Source: Ruminococcaceae bacterium UBA3220 | GTDB lineage: Bacteria; Bacillota; Clostridia; Oscillospirales; Acutalibacteraceae | Direction of reading: 5' to 3' | Assembly: GCA_002363095.1 (NCBI GenBank) | Contig: DEWC01000114.1 | Coordinates: 15,928-26,797, forward strand | Length of the DNA stretch: 10,870 nt | Shown: positions 5,464 through 10,870 of the stretch, piece after piece | Position numbering within the stretch: position 1 is the stretch's first letter | How the letters are laid out: each line of letters opens with the position of its first letter | Notes under the pieces: generated by a model | Seen by the model: the letters and a program-made list of their open reading frames with translations, nothing else | Told to the model about the DNA's origin: nothing | The model's database searches: none | Made by a program: the position numbers and the translations under genes

Positions 5464-6741
5464 ATGGCTGTTGATTTAACCGTTTTATCAAATGGCGCTG
5501 AGGGGATATTTATAAAAAATTCCCGTTTTAAAACAACGCTTGTTACCTTTAACTTTTATCTTCCTCTTAACAGGGAGAAGGTTGCGGCGTTTGCCCTTTT
5601 GCCGTTTGTGCTTACAACCTGCAGTAAAAAGTATCCCGATTTTCGCCGGCTTAACACAAAACTTTCAAAACTCTACGGTGCCGAGCTTTCGGCATCTGCC
5701 GAGAAACTCGGGGATTATCAGCTTCTTAAAATGTCGATTTCGGTTATCGGCGATAAATACACCCTTGATAACGAGCAACTTACGGCTGAGGCAATTTCTC
5801 TTTTATCTGAACTTATTTTCGAGCCGAATACACAAAACGGTGAGTTTTCGGAAAACGATTTAAAACGCGAAAAGCGTAAAGCGATAGAGCATATAAAAAG
5901 TGAATTTGCCGAGAAAAGGCTCTATTCCAAAAAGCGCCTTATCGAGGAGATGTATAAGGACAGCCCCTACGGTATCGCAAAATGCGGCGACATTGAGGAT
6001 GTTGAGAAAATCACCGGTAAAAGCCTTTATAACGCGTGGGAGGAAATGCTTAAAACCGCCCATATCAGGGTAAATGTCGTCTCGGACAGTTTGCCGGCAG
6101 GGCTGTTTGACAGTTTAAACGCACGGCTGTCATCACTTAACAGAGCCGATGTTACCGATATTATGAAAACCGAAGGCACAAAGCCTGCGGCAAAAACAAA
6201 CCGTGTTACCGAAAACGAACAACTTAAACAGGGTAAACTTTGTATGGGCTTTACATTCGAAAAAAGCGGCGGAGGACTTGACACCGCCGATATGCTTGTT
6301 TGCTCCGATATTTTCGGCGGCGGACCCTATTCAAAACTCTTTACGAATGTCCGCGAAAAGATGAGCCTGTGCTATTACTGCGCCGCCCGTTCGGTAAGGA
6401 TAAAAGGTCTCTTAACGGTTGAAAGCGGAATTGAAAAGCAAAATGCCGAAAAGGCTGAAAAGGCAATCCTTTTGGAACTCGAAAACCTTAAAAGCGGTCA
6501 GATTTCCGATGCCGAGTTTAATTCGTCAATTCTCGCATTAACCGATTCCCTTAAAGTTTATTACGATAGCGTAAACGCCCTTGAAGGGTGGTACGCTTCA
6601 AGGATTTCGGATAATCAATTATTCTCTCCCGAAGAATTTGCCGAAAGCATAAAAAGAGTAAAAAAAGAAGATGTCGTCAATGCGGCAAAGGGAATTAAAC
6701 TTCATACCGTATTCAGACTTTTGCCGAAGGAGGAGCAGTAA
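5464..6741 (+). CDS. ymfF: YmfF-like M16-family peptidase homologue lacking the zinc motif
   Basis: A 425-residue protein of the M16 (pitrilysin/insulinase) fold. No HxxEH zinc-binding motif can be found in its N-terminal domain, where the corresponding region reads FALLPFVLTTCSKKYPDF, so it is probably not catalytic. The C-terminal half has the M16 repeat-domain signature, with DIFGGGPYSKLFTNVREK and LCYYC. In B. subtilis the homologue YmfF is described as a probable inactive metalloprotease paired with YmfH, and databases link the pair to 5-aminopentanol modification of elongation factor P. By analogy with two-subunit M16 enzymes it may form a heterodimer with the next gene product; that is inference. 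Strong ribosome site GGAGG 6 bases upstream of the ATG. It overlaps the next gene by one base (TAATG). Confidence 0.87.
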   Translation: MAVDLTVLSNGAEGIFIKNSRFKTTLVTFNFYLPLNREKVAAFALLPFVLTTCSKKYPDFRRLNTKLSKLYGAELSASAEKLGDYQLLKMSISVIGDKYTLDNEQLTAEAISLLSELIFEPNTQNGEFSENDLKREKRKAIEHIKSEFAEKRLYSKKRLIEEMYKDSPYGIAKCGDIEDVEKITGKSLYNAWEEMLKTAHIRVNVVSDSLPAGLFDSLNARLSSLNRADVTDIMKTEGTKPAAKTNRVTENEQLKQGKLCMGFTFEKSGGGLDTADMLVCSDIFGGGPYSKLFTNVREKMSLCYYCAARSVRIKGLLTVESGIEKQNAEKAEKAILLELENLKSGQISDAEFNSSILALTDSLKVYYDSVNALEGWYASRISDNQLFSPEEFAESIKRVKKEDVVNAAKGIKLHTVFRLLPKEEQ

Positions 6742-8009
6742 TGAAACGCGAAATATTTGAATCCCCTTTGGGTGAAAGTTATGTTAAGGCGGTATGTTCA
6801 TCGGGGCTTACCGTATATGTTATGGAAAAGCCTCTTTATAACTCCGCTTTTGCGATTTTCGGCACCAAATACGGTTCTATCGACAACTGTTTTTGTGTTA
6901 ACGACGGCGAGCCGACAAGGGTACCGGACGGTATTGCACACTATCTTGAACACAAACTTTTCGAGAGTGAAGACGGCGACGCCTTTTCGCGTTTTGCGCG
7001 GACCGGCGCCAGCGCCAACGCCTTTACATCCTTTGACAGGACATGTTACCTTTTTAACTGTACCGATAAGGTTTACGAAAATCTTGAAATTTTGCTTGAT
7101 TTTGTGACCCATCCTTATTTTACCGAGGAGACGGTACTTAAAGAGCAGGGGATAATCGGGCAGGAAATAAAGATGTATGACGACAGCCCTTCCTGGCGCG
7201 TAACCTTTAATATGCTCGAAAAAATGTATTATAACCACCCCGTTCGTATCGATATTGCAGGAACGGTGGAATCAATCGCCCGGATAAACGCCGACCTTCT
7301 TTATAAATGCTATAATACATTTTATAATCCCGTAAATATGTTTGTTTGTGTTGTCGGCAATGTCGATACCGAAACGGTTTTGTCGATGTGTGAGAAAAAC
7401 ATAAAACCGAAGGAGCAAATCGAAATTCACAGAGTGTTTGAAGAAGAGCCCGAAAGTGTAAAGGATAATTATGTCGAGCAAAAACTTTCGGTTTCGCTTC
7501 CGATGTTTTGTTTAGGCTTTAAGCAGAGGATAGCCACGCCTTACCGTCGGTTGAAATCGAAAATCTGTGTTGCGCTTTTGCTCGAAATAATCTGCGGTGA
7601 ATGTTCGCCTCTTTACGAAAGGCTTATGAACGAGGGGCTTATAAACGATGAATTCTCTTTTGAATACTTTAACGGATACAATTATGCCTGCACTATGTTT
7701 TCGGGTGAATCGGAAAATCCGCAAGCGGTTACAGATGCAATAAAAGAAGAGATTAAAAACATCCGCGAAAACGGAATCGATAAAAAACTTTTCTCGGCAA
7801 TAAAATGCGGAATGTACGGCGACCTTGTAAGGCGCTATAATTCGGTGCAGGAAATCTGTATGCAGTTTGCCGAAAGCGCTGTTTTCGGTTATGACCTTTT
7901 TGATGAAATGAAGGTTTTAAAAGCCGTTACCTGCGATGATGTATACAAACGCCTCGATGTTTTTGAGGATGAACTTTCGGTTTTGTCGGTTATTAACCCC
8001 GCCGAATGA
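6741..8009 (+). CDS. ymfH: YmfH-like M16-family zinc peptidase
   Basis: A 422-residue M16 peptidase with an intact active site: HYLEH at residues 67-71 (the inverted HxxEH zinc motif, His67, Glu70, His71) and the distal ligand region EQGIIGQEIKMYDD, where Glu142 is the likely third zinc ligand. SANAFTSFDRTCYLF after the motif is also typical of the family. It is presumably the catalytic partner of the preceding protein, cytoplasmic because no signal peptide is visible. B. subtilis YmfH is an uncharacterised zinc protease; the link to elongation factor P modification is from database naming, and neither efp nor ymfI lies in this window. AAGGAGG (6727-6733) is placed 7 bases before the ATG, inside the end of ymfF. 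lgt begins 14 bases after the stop. Confidence 0.92.
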   Translation: MKREIFESPLGESYVKAVCSSGLTVYVMEKPLYNSAFAIFGTKYGSIDNCFCVNDGEPTRVPDGIAHYLEHKLFESEDGDAFSRFARTGASANAFTSFDRTCYLFNCTDKVYENLEILLDFVTHPYFTEETVLKEQGIIGQEIKMYDDSPSWRVTFNMLEKMYYNHPVRIDIAGTVESIARINADLLYKCYNTFYNPVNMFVCVVGNVDTETVLSMCEKNIKPKEQIEIHRVFEEEPESVKDNYVEQKLSVSLPMFCLGFKQRIATPYRRLKSKICVALLLEIICGECSPLYERLMNEGLINDEFSFEYFNGYNYACTMFSGESENPQAVTDAIKEEIKNIRENGIDKKLFSAIKCGMYGDLVRRYNSVQEICMQFAESAVFGYDLFDEMKVLKAVTCDDVYKRLDVFEDELSVLSVINPAE

Positions 8010-8023
8010 AATGGAGATAATTT

Positions 8024-8929
8024 ATGGAAGGAATTAATCATATTACCATCTTCGGAATACACCTTACAATAAATCAGGTTGCCTTTAAACTTCCTTTCGG
8101 CGGCGGATGGGAGATAAGATGGTACGGAATTATAATCGCGCTCGGTTTTGTTTTGGCGCTTTTATATGCTTACAAGTATTCAAAGCGGTTTAATATCAAT
8201 TTGGATAAGGCTCTTGATGTTGTGATAATTACCGTTCCGGTAGCCATTGTTTGCGCGCGGCTTTACTATATGATTTTTGATAGCGAGGAAGGCTTTGCTT
8301 GGTCGGATTTGCTGCCTTCGGGAGGCGGTTTTTCGGGGCTCGCCATATACGGCGGCGTTATCGGCGCCTTCGTTTGCGGCGGACTGATGTGCTATTTTAA
8401 GAAAATCAATGTCCTCGATATGTTTGACTTGGCGTCAATAGGCTTTCTTATCGGTCAGGGTGTAGGTCGCTGGGGTAATTTTACCAATCAGGAAGCCTTC
8501 GGCTCTCCAACGGGAAGCAGTTTTTTCGGAATGACAAGCGAAAATGTAAGATATACCTTCGCAGAAATCGGATATAATCCGAACGCTTTGGCGCATCCGT
8601 GTTTTTTGTATGAGTCCATTTGGTGCCTTGCGGGCGTTTTCCTGCTTCATAAACTGAGCAAAAACCGAAAATTTTCGGGTGAAACATTTTTAATGTACGG
8701 TGTTTGGTACGGCTTTGGAAGAACAATAATTGAGGGGCTTAGAACCGACAGTCTTATGATAGGCTACCTTCGTGTATCTCAGGTACTTTCGGCGGCATTT
8801 TGTATTGTTTGCGGCGTTTTGCTCGTGTTAATAAGGCTTAAAATAAAGCAAAACGAAAGCGCCGACGGTTACGAAAATATACTTGCAGATGAAAACTTAA
8901 AGGCACAAGAGGAAGAGGAAAATGAGTAA
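8024..8929 (+). CDS. lgt: Prolipoprotein diacylglyceryl transferase
   Basis: Integral membrane enzyme that transfers diacylglycerol from phosphatidylglycerol to the lipobox cysteine of prolipoproteins, the first step of lipoprotein maturation. The 301-residue protein has about seven hydrophobic segments. Diagnostic motifs are IRWYGIIIALGF (residues about 31-42), the Lgt signature GVGRWGNFTNQEAFG (Arg149, Asn152, Glu157) and YGFGRTIIEGLRTDS, whose Arg233 and Glu237 match E. coli Arg239 and Glu243. The last 30 or so residues form a charged cytoplasmic tail rich in Glu. GGAG lies 7 bases before the ATG. The gene overlaps folD by 8 bases. Confidence 0.96.
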   Translation: MEGINHITIFGIHLTINQVAFKLPFGGGWEIRWYGIIIALGFVLALLYAYKYSKRFNINLDKALDVVIITVPVAIVCARLYYMIFDSEEGFAWSDLLPSGGGFSGLAIYGGVIGAFVCGGLMCYFKKINVLDMFDLASIGFLIGQGVGRWGNFTNQEAFGSPTGSSFFGMTSENVRYTFAEIGYNPNALAHPCFLYESIWCLAGVFLLHKLSKNRKFSGETFLMYGVWYGFGRTIIEGLRTDSLMIGYLRVSQVLSAAFCIVCGVLLVLIRLKIKQNESADGYENILADENLKAQEEEENE

Positions 8930-9773
8930 AATTATCGATGGAAAAAAAGTTTCCGCTTTTGTAAAAGAAAACATAAAAAACGAGGTCAAAAACCTTAAAG
9001 AAAGGGGTATCGGCGTCGGGCTTGCCGTTATCCTTGTAGGAGAGGACCCCGCCTCTAAAATTTATGTTGCAAACAAGAAAAAGGCGTGCGCGGATTTAGG
9101 TATAGTATCTATGGAATACCTTTTGCCGGAGAATACAACTACCGACGAACTGTTAAGCCTTATTGATACGCTCAATAATGAAAAGACGGTTAACGGAATT
9201 TTATGTCAGCTTCCGCTGCCGAAGGGAATAGACGAAAAAACCGTTTTAAATGCCATTTCCCCCGAAAAGGATGTAGATGCTTTTCATCCCGTCAATGTTG
9301 GGAAAATTATGATAGGCGATTACGATTTTGTACCCTGCACACCCGCGGGAATAATGGAAATGCTAAAATACTATGATATACAGATAGAGAGCAAAACCTG
9401 TGTCGTCATAGGGCGCTCAAATATCGTAGGTAAGCCTATGAGTATGCTGCTTATGCACGCCAACGGTACCGTTACAACCTGCCATTCGAGAACAAAAAAT
9501 CTTTCCGATATTACAAGCAGGGCGGATATTCTCGTAAGTTCTGTCGGAAAAGCGAATTTTGTTACCGCCGATATGGTAAAGGAAGGCGCCGTTGTTATTG
9601 ATGTCGGTATGAACCGGGATGACGGCAAACTCTGCGGTGATGTTGTTTTTGAGGAAGTAAGCAAAAAGGCGTCCTACATAACCCCCGTGCCCGGCGGAGT
9701 AGGACCGATGACCATAGCAATGCTTATGAAAAATACGCTGACCGCCGCCAAAAGACAGAACAATTTGATTTAA
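8922..9773 (+). CDS. folD: Bifunctional methylenetetrahydrofolate dehydrogenase/cyclohydrolase
   Basis: Interconverts 5,10-methylene-, 5,10-methenyl- and 10-formyl-tetrahydrofolate in the cytoplasm, supplying one-carbon units for purines and formyl-Met-tRNA. It has 283 residues, the usual length. Active-site residues are all present: GEDPASKIYVANKKKAC with Tyr48 and the catalytic Lys52, GILCQLPLP with Gln96, and KDVDAFHP with Asp119 (E. coli Tyr50, Lys54, Gln98, Asp121). The dinucleotide-binding region reads VIGRSNIVGKPM, and the C-terminal family signature PGGVGPMTIAML is intact. The ribosome site (GAGGAAGAGG) lies inside the 3' end of lgt, so translation is likely coupled. Confidence 0.97.
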   Translation: MSKIIDGKKVSAFVKENIKNEVKNLKERGIGVGLAVILVGEDPASKIYVANKKKACADLGIVSMEYLLPENTTTDELLSLIDTLNNEKTVNGILCQLPLPKGIDEKTVLNAISPEKDVDAFHPVNVGKIMIGDYDFVPCTPAGIMEMLKYYDIQIESKTCVVIGRSNIVGKPMSMLLMHANGTVTTCHSRTKNLSDITSRADILVSSVGKANFVTADMVKEGAVVIDVGMNRDDGKLCGDVVFEEVSKKASYITPVPGGVGPMTIAMLMKNTLTAAKRQNNLI

Positions 9774-9806
9774 AATCGGCTAAAACCTTAAAAAGGATGT
9801 GGTGTT

Positions 9807-10610
9807 TTGAAAAAAAGAGGTCTGTTAACGGTTGTTTTCGCGTTTGTTTGCGTTTTGGTGCTCTGCGGATTTGAAAGCGACCGCGATTTTGAGATTTCGG
9901 CAGGCGAGGATTATTTTTACTGCTATTCCGACGGTTCTTACATGGATGTAACCAATCGGCTCAATGAAATCTATAATGATGTAAATAAACAGAATAAAGC
10001 GGCTGTTTATGATGCTTCAAAACTCAAAACTTTTTTTAAGGAATATGACATACAGTTTTTTGCCGTGAACAAAAACGATGCCTCGCAGATACGGGTCGCC
10101 GTTTACAGCGATGAAACATCCGAACAGATTGACGACCTTTCAAGAAAAAGCGATAGCCGCGTCGAAAAATTTGCGCGCAACCTCACGGGCGGCAGTTCTT
10201 TGGATTACGGTATTTATGAACGCGACGCCAGAAAATACATAGTTTTAAAGGGCGAGGAAAAGGATGCGGGAGGCAGTTATTTCGTAACCCAGTTTATAAC
10301 CGTTTATAACGGCAAGGTGTTTAATATTTCGTTCTTTAACAATTCGGGAATGACCGATAAAGAGTATAAAATTCTTGATACCTTTGAAATAAAAGAAGCA
10401 AGTTTTCCGACAAAACAACCTGTTATTATCGTCATTTTCTTAGCGGTGGGAATAGCCCTTTTAACCTGCCTTATAATCTTTATGATATGGGGCCTTGTGC
10501 ATAAAAAAGAAAAGCCCGGAATTGAAACTGATTTGCAACAAGAAGCGGACCTTGACGAAACGGACGGGGATATTCCGGAAACCGAAAAAATTTCATCGAA
10601 CAAAACGTGA
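9807..10610 (+). CDS. Membrane-anchored extracytoplasmic protein of unknown function
   Basis: I do not recognise this 267-residue protein. It starts with TTG: AAAGGA (9792-9797) lies 9 bases upstream, and no in-frame ATG or GTG precedes it. The N terminus is a signal-peptide-like stretch (KKRGLLTVVFAFVCVLVLCGF). The Cys in VLVLCGF is not a good lipobox because Leu, not Gly, Ala or Ser, precedes it. Residues about 28-203 form a soluble, mixed-charge domain presumably outside the cell. A 26-residue transmembrane segment (about 206-231) is followed by HKKEK and an acidic tail of about 30 residues, so the topology is N-out, C-in. It lies 33 bases after folD without an intervening terminator, so it is the last gene of the operon. 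Confidence 0.75.
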   Translation: MKKRGLLTVVFAFVCVLVLCGFESDRDFEISAGEDYFYCYSDGSYMDVTNRLNEIYNDVNKQNKAAVYDASKLKTFFKEYDIQFFAVNKNDASQIRVAVYSDETSEQIDDLSRKSDSRVEKFARNLTGGSSLDYGIYERDARKYIVLKGEEKDAGGSYFVTQFITVYNGKVFNISFFNNSGMTDKEYKILDTFEIKEASFPTKQPVIIVIFLAVGIALLTCLIIFMIWGLVHKKEKPGIETDLQQEADLDETDGDIPETEKISSNKT

Positions 10611-10630
10611 AGGCAATAATGATTTCACAT

Positions 10631-10700
10631 GTAGGGGCGGATACCATCCGCCCGTTTTGTTTGTGCGAATTTTGGCGGTCTTTTCGTGAAACGTCCCTAC
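10631..10700. repeat. 70-base intergenic element with terminal inverted repeats
   Basis: GTAGGGGCG (10631-10639) and CGTCCCTAC (10692-10700) pair as 9-base terminal inverted repeats with one G-T wobble, enclosing the GGGCGGAT hairpin near one end. The arrangement resembles small non-coding palindromic repeats. From memory, GTAGGGGCG... hairpins recur between genes of gut Clostridia; only one copy lies in this window, so repetition is not shown here. Confidence 0.5.
10635..10653 (+). terminator. Possible terminator hairpin of the ymfF operon
   Basis: A perfect 8-base GC-rich stem, GGGCGGAT (10635-10642) with ATCCGCCC (10646-10653), has a 3-base loop and is followed by GTTTTGTTTG. It begins 25 bases after the last operon gene. 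The T-run is interrupted, and the hairpin also forms part of a repeat-like element, so termination may be a secondary role. Confidence 0.55.
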
Positions 10701-10714
10701 GGCATATCAATACT

Positions 10715-10766
10715 CAATAATCGTTTCATTCTTTCGCCAAACGATAAGATGTTCGGGCGATTATTG
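10715..10766. repeat. Inverted repeat overlapping the end of the partial gene
   Basis: CAATAATCG (10715-10723) and CGATTATTG (10758-10766) are perfect inverted 9-mers 34 bases apart. A second, mutually exclusive 6-base pairing (TCGTTT at 10721-10726 with AAACGA at 10739-10744) lies within. The right arm includes the last two codons of the partial minus-strand gene (stop codon at 10761-10763). It could be a weak terminator for either strand; the stems are AT-rich and no strong T-run follows on the minus strand. Confidence 0.35.
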
Positions 10767-10870
10767 TTTTTCGTCCCGTTCTATCCAACGAACAAGCGTA
10801 GCATAATGATTTTCGTAAGTTTTGCCGGTGGACTTCATATATGCAGATAACTGAAAAACATAGTCCATCC
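10761..10870 (-). CDS. C-terminal end of a putative phage- or plasmid-type replication protein (partial)
   Basis: On the minus strand an open frame enters from the right edge and ends at TAA (10763-10761). The 35 visible residues include YVFQLSAYMKSTGKTY, ENHYATLVRWIERDEKQ. The pattern S-T-G-K-x-Y-x-N-H-x-A-T-x-x-x-W-x-x-x-D is like the C-terminal tail of helix-turn-helix or DnaD-like replication proteins from phages and plasmids of Firmicutes. The ATG at 10868 is in frame but is probably internal, because such proteins are usually 200-300 residues long. Neither the DNA-binding domain nor neighbouring genes can be seen, so the family assignment rests on this tail only. Confidence 0.5.
   Translation of the reverse strand, partial: MDYVFQLSAYMKSTGKTYENHYATLVRWIERDEKQ

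Noticed and set aside
10495..10689. Plus-strand 64-codon frame spanning the end of the membrane protein gene and the repeat element
   Set aside because: It overlaps the real gene in another frame and runs through the hairpin; no protein-like composition or usable ribosome site.
1..10870. CRISPR array, tRNA or rRNA genes, riboswitch
   Set aside because: No spaced short repeats, no cloverleaf or ribosomal sequence, and no leader long enough for a known riboswitch was seen on either strand by eye.

Overview
The window looks like chromosomal DNA from a low-to-moderate GC, spore-forming member of the Clostridia, probably an uncultured gut Oscillospirales or Ruminococcaceae-like lineage. This is inferred from AT-rich codon usage, strong AGGAGG-type ribosome sites, a PdaB-like deacetylase, the YmfF/YmfH peptidase pair and a dedicated glutaminyl-tRNA synthetase next to gltX. 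Species cannot be named from sequence alone.

Left block (1-3809): a tightly packed plus-strand unit of gltX (5' end cut off by the window), glnS and a Nif3-family metal protein. glnS and nif3 overlap by 4 bases. The unit ends in a clear intrinsic terminator whose T-run touches the start codon of the next gene.

Middle block (3810-5463): a membrane-anchored NodB-type polysaccharide deacetylase (PdaB-like) is followed by a minus-strand type II toxin-antitoxin pair (Phd/YefM-like antitoxin, RelE/ParE-like toxin) with its own strong promoter. The last 110 bases of the deacetylase gene plus its terminator hairpin occur twice, once on each side of the toxin-antitoxin pair (4491-4600 and 5255-5364). 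This is the strongest sign of recent rearrangement in the window: the pair sits in a 764-base repeat-plus-cassette unit at the 3' end of the deacetylase gene.

Right block (5464-10610): a plus-strand operon starts from an extended -10 promoter. It holds ymfF (peptidase-like, lacking the zinc motif), ymfH (zinc peptidase), lgt (lipoprotein diacylglyceryl transferase), folD (one-carbon folate metabolism) and a membrane-anchored protein of unknown function that starts with TTG. The genes overlap or are separated by at most 33 bases.

Right edge (10611-10870): a hairpin that may terminate the operon lies inside a 70-base element with imperfect terminal inverted repeats, resembling a small intergenic repeat. 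Beyond it, on the minus strand, is the C-terminal end of a gene that resembles the tail of phage or plasmid replication proteins, suggesting that accessory DNA begins past the window.

Most of the window is ordinary housekeeping DNA. I do not see a wholly new multi-gene system. The parts worth following up are the repeat-flanked toxin-antitoxin cassette, the terminator fused to the deacetylase start, and the repeat element and partial gene at the right edge.
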